This document shows, piece by piece, positions 1-7,702 of a DNA stretch of 10,306 nt; positions within the stretch are counted from its first letter, which is position 1, and every line of letters starts with the position of its first letter. Both the position numbers and the translations under genes were made by a program. This DNA is from Cyclostephanos tholiformis (Eukaryota; Bacillariophyta; Thalassiosirophyceae; Thalassiosirales; Thalassiosiraceae), in the NCBI GenBank assembly GCA_036939975.1, contig JALLPB010001319.1, positions 1-10,306 on the forward strand, read 5' to 3'. The notes below the pieces were generated by a model that was given only the letters and a program-made list of their open reading frames with translations, did not search any database and was not told the DNA's origin.

Positions 1-72
1 TTCCAACTTGCCACGTGGATTTCCTTAGTCTCGCGAGTCCTATGCCCCTTCCTGTCTGTCTGTCCGTCGGGT

Positions 73-516
73 TCATCGCCTTGTCATTCCTATTCTGCCC
101 AACAGTTGCTGGATGTTGGCATTGAGTAGGGTTGCTGAATGTTGTGTGTGAAGTTGTTGGTTGAGCTGTTGGATGGATGTTGGATTTGAAGTCATTGGTT
201 GAGACATCAGAGAATCAGTTGGGTTGCTGCACATTGGCTTTAAAGATGTGAGATTACTTGATGTTGGATGGGAAGTTGATGGTTGATATGTGGGCGGGGA
301 ATCAGTTGGGTTGCTAGACATTGGCTTTGAAGATGTTGGATTACTGGACATTTGCGTTGAAGTTGTTGGTGGAGACATCGGATAATTAGTTGGGTTGATG
401 GACGTTGGCTTTGAAGATGTGGGATTACTTGACATTGGTTATGAAGTTGTTGGTTGTGAAGTCGTGATTGTTGTCATTAATGAAGCTGGTGCACGAGGGA
501 GCGTGGGGTGTTCCAT
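73..516 (-). pseudogene. Pro/Thr/Ser/Asn-rich repeat protein remnant with in-frame stop
   Basis: The minus strand is open from an ATG at 435 to a TGA at 75-73 (120 residues). It is made of NPTSSKP-type repeats followed by a Gln/Leu-rich tail (about residues 89-112). The same frame continues upstream of that ATG: an ATG at 516 and another at 477 read 25 codons of similar Thr/Ser/Pro-rich sequence before a TAA at 441-439, which sits where a sense codon is expected between repeat-like segments. A C14 run (523-536) lies just beyond. Pro-Thr/Ser repeats of this kind are linkers or stalks in many diatom secreted proteins, but no signal peptide, membrane segment or catalytic domain is visible here. 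I infer a decayed gene fragment or an exon of a larger gene whose remainder lies outside or has been lost; a real short protein from the 435 start is possible but weaker. Confidence 0.4.
166..435 (-). repeat. Degenerate tandem repeat, 84/87/69-nt units
   Basis: Read on the minus strand, units begin with NPTSSKP at 426, NPTSSKP at 342, NLTSLKP at 255 and a partial NPTSIQQ at 186, giving spacings of 84, 87 and 69 nt. All differ by multiples of three, so the reading frame is kept. On the plus strand the shared core TTGGCTTT(G/A)AAGATGT recurs near 234, 321 and 405. Each long unit also holds a second NPT about 10-11 residues after the first, so a smaller internal repeat underlies the larger unit. 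Confidence 0.8.
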
Positions 517-955
517 CGGATTCCCCCCCCCCCCCCGTTCCTTTCTGCAATGATTTAGTTTCCGGGCAACCTACGGCAAAAAAACATGTTTATAGGATGA
601 TGTCAAGTTGAGTTTTGAATTCCCCTGCAACATTTGACACTGTTCACATTAGCGCTAACATTACTGACTGAAGGCAAGGGGGTGCATTTGAAGTGTCACC
701 ACCACTTGAAAGAAGGGCTATTTTAGTCGCCCCCTTAGAAGCGCTATGGTCGACCCCTGATAGGACATATAGCGATCCTCCGGTATTTGCACCAACGAGA
801 GTCATCTGGTGGTCACATCGGGGTCATTGAAATGACCCCACGGAACCAAATTTTCATTCACTGTCAGTTTCCCCCCAATGAATCACATTAAAACCATAAA
901 CCCCACAACACATTGCCAAAACATACTGTAGCAAAAGAAGTCAGGGATCGGGAAG
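517..955. other. Intergenic, presumed promoter side of the sulfotransferase gene
   Basis: I see no credible coding region here. The stretch starts with a 14-base C run (523-536) and contains a perfect 9+9 bp inverted repeat at 820-839, with other GTCA-type half-sites just upstream at about 801-804 and 812-815. The last 60 bases before the ATG at 956 are AT-rich and then purine-rich, as expected of a 5' leader. No clear TATA box can be assigned. Confidence 0.5.
820..839. promoter_or_regulatory. Perfect inverted repeat, 9-bp arms with 2-bp spacer
   Basis: The arms are GGGGTCATT (820-828) and AATGACCCC (831-839), separated by GA. It lies 117-136 bp upstream of the ATG at 956. The symmetry with a TGACC/GGTCA core suggests a binding site for a dimeric transcription factor, or a small hairpin in RNA if transcribed. 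The assignment to a factor is unknown. Confidence 0.35.
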
Positions 956-2876
956 ATGGGAGGCGGTAACGCGCCGCCGTCATCGGCCACGACCGACAAC
1001 GACACGACGTTCGACGACTCCTTCGTCGTGCGCAGGGCGATGCCACCCCCGAACGGCGAGGTCGGGCGGGACGATCCCCCCCCCCGTCACCGCCCGTCGA
1101 GGTCGTCGTCCGTTACGATCGCAAACGCCGACGTCGACGCCGCGTCGCTCGCGGAATTGACCGCGTCGTACGGGGGACGACGCGGACGGGATGATGGTGT
1201 AGGTCGCGACGACGACATCGATGACGATGGGGATACGTCGGCCTCCTCCGTCCATCCGCATCACGGGAGGGTCCGATCGTCGACGGGGAGGAGGACGCCG
1301 TCGTCGCGTCGTCGGGACGACCGTCATCGAGGCTTGACGTACCGCTCGTCGGACGACGTTAGTCGATGCCGCCGCGAACCAAGCGGTGGTGGTCGTCATC
1401 GACATCGTCGCGGTCGTGACGACTCGCACGAAGACATCGACGAGGAGGAGGATGATGAAGAGGAGGACGACGACGACGACGAAGACGACGACGATGGGGA
1501 AGAGGATCCGGACGACGGTCGTGGAGGAGGACGACGGGGCGGAATGGTTGGTAGCAGCAGTCGCCGACGCAAGTCCAGTCGTCGCGGTGACCGCGGCTCC
1601 GGCGGCAGAGGCGGGTGGGGGGGAGGGTGGAGGATGTACGACGAGGAGGAGACCTCGCGCGATACCGAGGAGGACCGTCGTCGTCGTTATCATAAACACC
1701 GTCATAGTCGTCGCGGTGGCAGTCGCGAGCGTCGACATCGCGGTCGCGGCGGCGGAGGCGGGGGGGGGGGGAGGTACTGTCCCACCGACGTCGACCGATA
1801 CTTGGGCGCCGCGACGTCGACTATTAGCCGTTATATCGACGCGAAGACGGCGAAGACGGTGCTATTGTGCATGGTCGGGATGACGTTGATTCTCAAGTTC
1901 AACAATAACAACAACAACGGCAACACCAACGCGTCCCCTTTATCGTCGACAGCGATGACGACGAACGATGTCATCCCTTCCCACTTCTCCGTCATGTCCG
2001 GGGGCGACCTCCCGGGGTTGAGGGGGGGAGCTTCGTCCTACTCGTCGTCATCGTCATTGTCGACGACGAAAAGGACAAGGTTCGAGGACGTGGGGGGTGC
2101 TACTGGGACCGGCATAGTCCCGCCCGATGGGACATTGTCTGGGGGCGGGGAGGGGGAGGGTGGTGGATTCCTATCGCGAATGAACGCGCTCTCCCCCCCA
2201 GAGGGGGGGTGGGAACAATATCTTGTCGACGGCCGATCCCCCCCCTCCGATGCCATAGTTCTACAGCATCCGACGGAGCTGAGACATGACAAACCGGGGG
2301 GGGTCGTGGCTTCGAGTCATCATCATCATCAGCAGCAGCAGCAGCAGCAAGCGCCACGGGACTACCACCAGCAACATCAACAACAGCAACAGCAGCAGCA
2401 ATCGTATCAGCACGCGGTGGCCGGACAGTCGTCGTCGACCTACGATCGAAATCCACCCCTCCCTCTCTCATCGTTGGAGCCCCAACTGCTGCCCCAGCAG
2501 CAGGCCGATCAGTGGGCCCAGATCGTCACGGGACAGGAAATCGCCCCGTCGCCGTCGCTACAGGATCAGTCGTCGCAGCAGTCCGTGACCGTCGCAGATG
2601 CATCCAACGTCGCTCCAGTTGACGTTCTCCTGGACAAGCCAGCGGCGTTGGCGCCATCAGCCACGGATGGTGGAGACGGTGGCGTCGGCTTATTGGAAAA
2701 ATTGAATAATTTTAAAGACACGTGGGATCCGTATGAGACGACAGACATCCCCATGTTTTGGCACAGTTGAGCATAAATGGCACTTGTTTGATGCCACCGT
2801 TCGCCCTACGTATTTTTTCATCTGATGCACGCCCGACCTTCGCAATTTCGTTTTCCTCTCGTCTGCATTCACTCTG

Positions 2877-2919
<43 letters not shown>

Positions 2920-3849
2920 ATGTCCCCAGTCCCCAAGGCAGGCGGCAGCTCCATCAAGGACGCGATGGGCGGATGCCATCGTCTCGTCCAGGCTACGGAG
3001 TTCGGCGTCACAGACGGTCATGATTCCGACACGAAGGTTGCGATAGTGTATCCAGCCGTGCCCGGCGTGGCCGACACCGATCGCAGCCCATTCGTCAATA
3101 TCGACAGCACCACAGTGGCGGGAATACAGCGTGCCAGGGACATGGGATTCGCCGACGCGCAGCTCGCGGACGTTGTCGTTTCCCCCTTCGTCTTCGAGCT
3201 GAACGAGCTCTTCACCCCAACGGCGAGGGGAAGGTTATTCTCCGTCTTTCGCCACCCGATCGAGAGGGCGGTAAGCATGTTCTATTATATTCGCGTGGCG
3301 GATTGGGAACCCAGTTACAAGCCCGAATTGAAGGATTGGACGCTGGAGCAGTACGCTGTGAGCGACGTCGTTGAGAATAATTGGATGACCCGCCAATTAT
3401 CAAACAAACTGGAGGGGGAACTGTCCGATGAGGACCTGAAGCGCGCCATGGAGGTGATCAGGTCCAAGATGTTGGTGGGATTAATGAGCAAGATCGAACC
3501 GTCCATGACGCGATTCGAGAAATTCTTCCGGTGGACGTATCGTGTGAATCCCGCCAATCAGGAGATCTGCCGGGAGCGTCTCATGGGCGGTGGGTCGAAT
3601 TCGAACAAGGCCAATAAGAAGCCCCTCGCAGAGGGGGACGAGGCGTGGGGGATGCTAGCTCTGCAGAACAACTTTGATTTACAGCTATATGATTACATCG
3701 AGAAGCTGTTCGAAGAGCAAGAGGCATTCGTCACAGGATTGCCTGACAACTTTAGAAACGTTGATGCAACGTGTTGCAAGTGCGACCCGCCAACGTTTCC
3801 TCCGGAGGGTTTCACATGTCCTCAGGCAGTGAAGAATGTTGTGAGGTAG
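956..3849 (+). CDS. Type II membrane sulfotransferase (Sulfotransfer_2-like), two exons
   Basis: Predicted to transfer sulfate from PAPS to a glycan or other acceptor in the Golgi lumen. Model: exon 1 956-2765, exon 2 2930-3849, 909 residues. The junction codon A|TC makes FWH-I-PKAGGSSIKD, so the 5'-phosphosulfate-binding loop (P605-S611, Lys606) is completed by splicing. The 3'-phosphate motif is FRHPIERAVSMFYY (R711 to about 724), and VENNWMTRQLS plus NNFDLQLYDYIEKLF near the C-terminus fit the family. A short hydrophobic stretch at about 302-313 could be a signal anchor. Before it lies a roughly 300-residue Arg/His/Asp/Glu/Gly-rich tail with an acidic run (about 155-187); after it a Ser/Gly-rich stem with His/Gln tracts (about 454-485). 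The C-terminus is Cys-rich. Family membership is strong; the acceptor is unknown. The first ATG is less certain: M227 would shorten the cytosolic tail. Confidence 0.82.
1442..1515 (+). repeat. GAN-codon repeat encoding an Asp/Glu run
   Basis: Nearly uninterrupted GAC, GAG, GAT and GAA codons within the sulfotransferase N-terminal region encode a strongly acidic stretch. This codon periodicity also keeps other frames on both strands free of stops, which explains the long overlapping open frames at 980-1738 (minus) and 1386-1883 (plus); I regard those as shadows. Confidence 0.7.
1760..1771 (+). repeat. G12 homopolymer inside coding sequence (poly-Gly)
   Basis: A run of 12 G encodes part of a Gly stretch in the sulfotransferase N-terminal tail, about 30 codons before the membrane segment. 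A one-base length error here would change the frame of everything upstream relative to the anchor and catalytic domain, so the N-terminal 268 or so residues depend on this count being right. A C10 run at 1076-1085 carries the same risk. Confidence 0.75.
2325..2400 (+). repeat. CAN-codon repeats encoding His and Gln tracts
   Basis: CAT repeats then CAG/CAA repeats encode HHHH followed by several Gln runs, interrupted by a short APRDYHQQH segment. They lie in the predicted lumenal stem between the membrane anchor and the catalytic domain. Mixed CAG/CAA codons suggest that the repeat is partly stabilised against slippage. A length-variable linker is the simplest reading. Confidence 0.7.
2766..2929 (+). 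other. Intron of the sulfotransferase gene (164 bp)
   Basis: Donor GTTGAG at 2766 and acceptor CCCCAG ending at 2929; phase 1. Without splicing, exon 1 stops at TGA 2768-2770, two codons after FWH. With splicing, the frame passes directly into PKAGGSSIKD. A (TC)19 tract at 2879-2916 forms the polypyrimidine tract. The frame of exon 2 is open back through the intron to an ATG at 2758, but the residues from it are Ser/Leu repeats of the TC tract and do not resemble protein of this family. Confidence 0.85.
2879..2916 (+). repeat. (TC)19 microsatellite
   Basis: Nineteen uninterrupted TC dinucleotides, 38 bp, ending 13 bases before the intron 3' splice site. It doubles as the polypyrimidine tract. 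Confidence 0.95.
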
Positions 3850-4730
3850 TTGCCATTCAAGTCTGAAGTTAAATATTGTGACCATTATTTGGTAACAATT
3901 ACGAACAGGTTGTTAAAGATAATTGCTACCTTATTTCATGACTCTTCAGCAAAGTAAAGCTCTACATCAATGGGTCATGACTAGGCCTGCTGCTGGATGT
4001 GAGCGTTCCTTGCTTTATTTTGCACTTAAAACATCAATGTACATATATAAGTTGGTATTCCCATTATCCTTCTAGTAACTCTAAACAAAAGCCCACTCTG
4101 CAATGGATTTTTGCCATGATGCTAGACCGATTGATAAATCATGGTATTGGCATGTGTAATTTAGGCGCAACCCACAACATTTCAAGGGAATGAGAATTAC
4201 CTGTAACCCTTACCCTAATCCTAATCCTAATCCTAACCCTAACCCTATATGCCAATCTGGGCATGTCATTGTTAGTGTACCTTCACTGCGCAATCTCGTA
4301 TTTTTTCAGCCCCAGCAGCTCCCTACCATTTGCCACTCATTCCTGGTGTGAGATAGTTGAAAGGGGACGGAGTTGTTGTGGATGGCCCAATCAATCTTCC
4401 CAGCAGCAATTAATTTCACTAATTTGTACGTACGTCGGAAGAATAGATGACGAGTTTTTGATTTTTACATACACGATAGTACAATTCCTACCATCCCATA
4501 TCATTCTACTCATTATTATCGTATGTCCCAAATTTTTCAGATACACGACTCTCTTCATATTTTGCACCACACACTGACGCTGGCCTAGCGCAATTTTTGG
4601 CGTTAAAATTTTATCAAGAGAGAGATAGAAGGAGAGAACCCCAGGTTTGTAGCTCCCCAAGATTTTCAATGGGTACCATACCATATCACTTTTATTCATT
4701 CGTCGTTGAATCGATACATGGAAGGAAAAG
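3850..4730. other. Intergenic between sulfotransferase and metallopeptidase genes
   Basis: I find no convincing gene in these 881 bases. Short open frames exist on both strands (3999-4193 plus, 4263-4577 plus, 4391-4738 minus) but they are AT-rich, lack family motifs and have no sign of exon structure. The stretch should hold the 3' end of the sulfotransferase transcript, without an exact AATAAA that I can see, and the promoter of the peptidase gene. It contains the telomere-like tract at 4203-4248 and a self-complementary GTACGTAC at 4426-4433. Confidence 0.6.
4203..4248. repeat. Interstitial telomere-like repeat (CCCTAA-type)
   Basis: About seven hexamer units in a row: TAACCC, TTACCC, three TAATCC, two TAACCC. 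This matches the complement of the TTAGGG repeat found at telomeres of many stramenopiles and animals, with a T-for-C variant in the middle units. It is flanked by unrelated sequence and lies between two genes, so it is not a chromosome end in this window. Confidence 0.85.
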
Positions 4731-6620
4731 ATGAACAATCAAGATTTTCTAGCTGCACTCCTCGTCACAGTAGGATGCTTCTGTCTTTCATATGCTGTGG
4801 CGTTGGCAGAGGACCTTCTGGATGATACATTCCATCACGCTGCACCACAACTAACAAGAGCAAAAAGTAATGTGGACGGAAATCCCTTTGGAAGACTGCT
4901 GCAAAGACATCAGAGACGAATCAAGAAGAAAGACGAGAAGACGCAGGTGGAGGAAAATAGAGATGCGGAGATGAGTGCTGCAAACGAACATGATGCGCGG
5001 CAGCTTGGGACCGACGACGATGAAACGAATACGAATCTGTCATTTGAATTCAACTCCTTTTCATGCGTCAGCGTCATAGCCGTGGACGCATTCCGCTTTC
5101 TCTCATCAAATAGTAGCAAATATACTGAATCCTCGTTCAATTTTTATCCAGACAGTGATGCCGTCGTAACTTTCGAGTTCTCATCTCAGGATGACAACGA
5201 CGAGGGGTTCCTATGCGAATTGCCAAGTGGGGCCGTCACCCCCATCAGGGGCACCTATGAGCAGATCACCGAAATGCGCACAATGCTAAACAGTGGCACG
5301 CTGATCAGCGCTATATCGAACATCGAGGTGGAGATGGAGGTCCCCATTACCGAAGCCAGCGCGGAGGGAATAGCTACTTCAAGCTCAGTTGATGACATTG
5401 TTGTTACTCTCCCATCAGGAGGAATAAAACTCATCGATAACATCGGAGATGTGGGTACCAGGCGAAGGCTTGGCAGGTTCGAGGGGAACAAGCGCGTACT
5501 CCTTGTCCGCGTGACTGATGTGGACGGACGATCTGTGCCCGAGGATGCAAGAACAATCTCTGACAAATTCTTTGGCACATACGGCGATACTGTGACGGTA
5601 AAATCCGGCTTTGCGGATTGCTCTTTCGGCAAAATGCAACTGACTTATGATTACGGCACCTCAACGTACGACTCCAAACTTTCAGCCCCCGGGGTCCTCG
5701 ACGTCACAATTGGACTTGCGCTAACGACTAGCTCCCAGACTGCCATACTCCAGGCGGCAGCGAATGCTGCGATGCAAAAGATGGAGGTCGGATTGCCGGG
5801 ACCATTCGCTCACGTAATATTTGTCCTCGAGGATTGTTATACAAGCGACGATGCATGTAACTTTGCGGCCTATGGTTACGTCAACCACTGGGTTTTGGTA
5901 ACCATTGGCGATAATTGGAAATATCCGGCCGTGATAATGCACGAATTGGGTCATAATTTGAATTTCGGGCACAGCGGTGGCCTCGACGGTGGGAGCTACA
6001 CCGACCACACGTGCCTGATGGGCAATCCATTGTTCAGTGATGATGTTGGTAGAATGTGCTTTAATCCCGTCAAGAATTTTCAGATCGCCAAGGGTAACGG
6101 AGGGTGAGTTTTTGGTTTATTGTCACGCATATTTATCACATTGCAATATTTTGTTGTGCCCTTCCTCATCTAGATGTATGGTTGTGCACAACTCACAACA
6201 ATGCACAGCTGGTACACCGATGGTACGGATATTGCATACTTCAACTCAGGCACTGCCGGTGGTACATCCTGGCTCGGAAACATCATCGGTGTGGCCGATT
6301 ATAACAACAATCCCAGTAACTACCCAATCATACTCAAGCTCGAGACGGGTGGTGGATCCGATTATTTCGTTTCGTTCAATCGAGATACTGGCATCAATGC
6401 CGACGTGCAGCAAGCCCATGACCAGGTGACAGTATACCAAGTTAGCAACGGTGATGGCGTGTCATATTCTAAGAGCATGTTGAAGGCCGCGCTCAGCTCG
6501 GGGCGAAGTGCGACAATCGAAAATTGGAGACGAAGTGGGAAGGACCTAACGATCAAGGTTCACTCTATCAACACCTCGTCATCACCGGGGTATGCCAACG
6601 TCCAGATATCGTTCGGATAG
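4731..6620 (+). CDS. Secreted M11 (gametolysin-like) zinc metallopeptidase, two exons
   Basis: Predicted zinc endopeptidase of the metzincin type, probably acting outside the cell or on the wall. Exons 4731-6103 and 6209-6620 give 594 residues. A hydrophobic signal peptide spans about 1-26 (ending AVALA). A propeptide-like region follows to RRRLGR (244-249), a plausible processing site. The catalytic part starts at GNKRVLLVRV (about 252). Zinc motif HELGHNLNFGHS runs 404-415, with Glu405 as catalytic base and His404, His408 and His414 as ligands. The Met-turn is CLMG (Met430). CFNPVKNFQIA and the C-terminal FNRDTGIN, SINTSSSPGYANVQI segments fit M11 proteins. Asn411 replaces the Gly of the usual HExxHxxGxxH. 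The gene is convergent with the KH gene; AATAAA at 6679-6684 is a possible polyadenylation signal. The family call is strong; the substrate is unknown. Confidence 0.85.
6104..6208 (+). other. Intron of the metallopeptidase gene (105 bp)
   Basis: Donor GTGAGT at 6104 and acceptor GCACAG ending at 6208, phase 2; the split codon GG|C gives Gly458, then Trp459-Tyr. Unspliced, the frame ends at TGA 6105-6107. An earlier AG at 6173-6174 has the better pyrimidine-rich context but would put the downstream exon out of frame with this donor, so I chose the in-frame site. The 5' splice site is close to the eukaryotic consensus. Confidence 0.75.
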
Positions 6621-6678
6621 CAGCCTCTGGCCCGATTGAGCAAGCACTGTAGGAGACGTTAGGTTAAGATTAGGTTTG

Positions 6679-6684
6679 AATAAA
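6679..6684 (+). terminator. Possible polyadenylation signal AATAAA
   Basis: Exact AATAAA 59 bases after the metallopeptidase stop codon, in the 150-bp gap between two convergent genes. Use of this hexamer in this organism is assumed, not shown. Confidence 0.4.
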
Positions 6685-6770
6685 TATTTGAGCAAAAAAG
6701 TTGTCATAAAAAAGTCGGCATCTAAGTTACGTTGAGAATTTTCTAAGTAACATGTAGAGCTACGAGGCGC

Positions 6771-7702
6771 CTAGCTCCGGACCGGAGTTGAGTTCTTGGA
6801 GTAATTCGTTGTCATATTGATGTATCGACTGATGTCTGGATTTAGAGCCATATCTTTAAGAATAAACAGAACGCAATCGACGCAGCTCGATAAGGTCGGC
6901 CCTGTGATAGTCATTATTCGCTCTCCGATCATCATATCATGCTCTTTTGGCGAAAACTGAATGTAGGTACTTCTCGATCTCTCTTTCAGCGTCCTTATAT
7001 TCGAACCACCATGTCCGATGATCATTCCACAGCAAGCCGATGGAATGAGTAATCTAACAGTGAATGAAGTAGAAGCTATGAATGGCGTAGGAGATAGATT
7101 TTGGAGCGATTGATTCTCGTATAGCTTGGCCAATACCATCTCTACTCCCAAAGAAGCGTTCTGAAGAGAACCTTGAATCAAACAAACACGATCCCTCGTA
7201 CCAGGAAAGGTGTCACCACCTTGGCTCAACTTAATACGTGATAGGGATTTCGCTTGCAGATCAGAAATAGTGCTGCCGGACCGTCCAATGATCAAGCCAG
7301 ATGCAGTATTCGACAGAAGTAATTTCAACGCCACGTGCGACCGGGGCTGAGGAGAAGCCTGCAGCGACGACGAGGATGACGCAGGAGATCCACTAGCCGA
7401 GATACTTGCCGAATCTGCATCGTCCGTCTTCGTAGTAAGAGATGGAGACGACGGCGACTTAGATTCGGCAACGAGTTTGTAGGTGCGCTGTGCTGCTGCA
7501 CTGTGCTGAGGAGGGCAAGGCGTCTCATTTTGCAACGACGGCTGCATAGGTTCTGCCACCTTTGGTACCTTCGCGGAAAGCCAATCACCGCTCTAACACG
7601 AAATAGGAATGAAAAGTAAGAGATATCGAAGTCAAGAAAATTCATAATTTCGACCAAAAAATGCGCCTCTCGACAAAACCTGTCTCGTACCTTCCTCTCC
7701 AT
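6771..7702 (-). CDS. Double KH-domain RNA-binding protein, two exons
   Basis: Predicted to bind single-stranded RNA or DNA, like PCBP/NOVA-type proteins. Preferred model: exon 1 7702-7691 (four codons, MERK), intron 7690-7593, exon 2 7592-6771, 277 residues. An N-terminal low-complexity Ser/Pro/Ala/Gln-rich region (about 16-88) precedes KH1 (about 90-165), with the GxxG loop GRSG at 107-110, and KH2 (about 181-255), with GHGG at 197-200. Both have the expected alternating hydrophobic pattern before and after the loop. The tail ends in Asn/Thr/Ser-rich sequence. The in-frame GTG at 7559 is not needed as a start. The ATG at 7702 has A at -3 and G at +4 and follows an in-frame stop. An alternative with ATG 7787 and a downstream acceptor also works. 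Domain calls are firm; N-terminus and specific targets are not. Confidence 0.75.
7593..7690 (-). other. Intron of the KH-protein gene (98 bp)
   Basis: On the minus strand the donor is AAG|GTACGAG (intron starts at 7690) and the acceptor is GTTAG ending at 7593, preceded by a T/C-rich tract. The phase is 0 for the MERK start and joins to SGDWLSAK in the KH frame. This is the first AG after the pyrimidine tract. A second in-frame option for a different start uses GGCAG ending at 7553. Confidence 0.65.

Noticed and set aside
980..1738. Long minus-strand open frame (252 codons) rich in Thr and Val, opposite the sulfotransferase exon 1
   Set aside because: Its composition is the direct complement of GAC/CGT codon repeats on the plus strand; no domain, and the plus strand has the coherent spliced gene.
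1386..1883. Plus-strand open frame of 165 codons overlapping exon 1 in another frame
   Set aside because: Explained by trinucleotide periodicity; it would not lead into the sulfotransferase domain unless the G12 run is miscounted, which is noted as a finding.
2758..2929. Start of the sulfotransferase at ATG 2758 as a separate gene
   Set aside because: The N-terminal part is only translated intron and TC repeat, and it would lack the conserved FWHIPK entry into the PAPS loop and any membrane anchor.
4263..4577. Plus-strand open frame of 104 codons upstream of the peptidase gene
   Set aside because: AT-rich, hydrophobic-biased translation without motifs, lying in the expected promoter region.
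4391..4738. Minus-strand open frame of 115 codons overlapping the peptidase start
   Set aside because: No recognisable domain and it runs through the promoter and start codon of a well-supported gene on the other strand.
6659..6678. TTAGGTTAAGATTAGG-like sequence after the peptidase gene as a second telomeric tract
   Set aside because: Only two or three imperfect units; too short and too irregular to separate from chance in a 3' UTR.
6726..6752. GTTAC/GTAAC inverted repeat between the convergent genes as a shared terminator
   Set aside because: Five-base arms with a long AT-rich loop are too weak, and hairpin terminators are not expected for protein genes in a nuclear genome.
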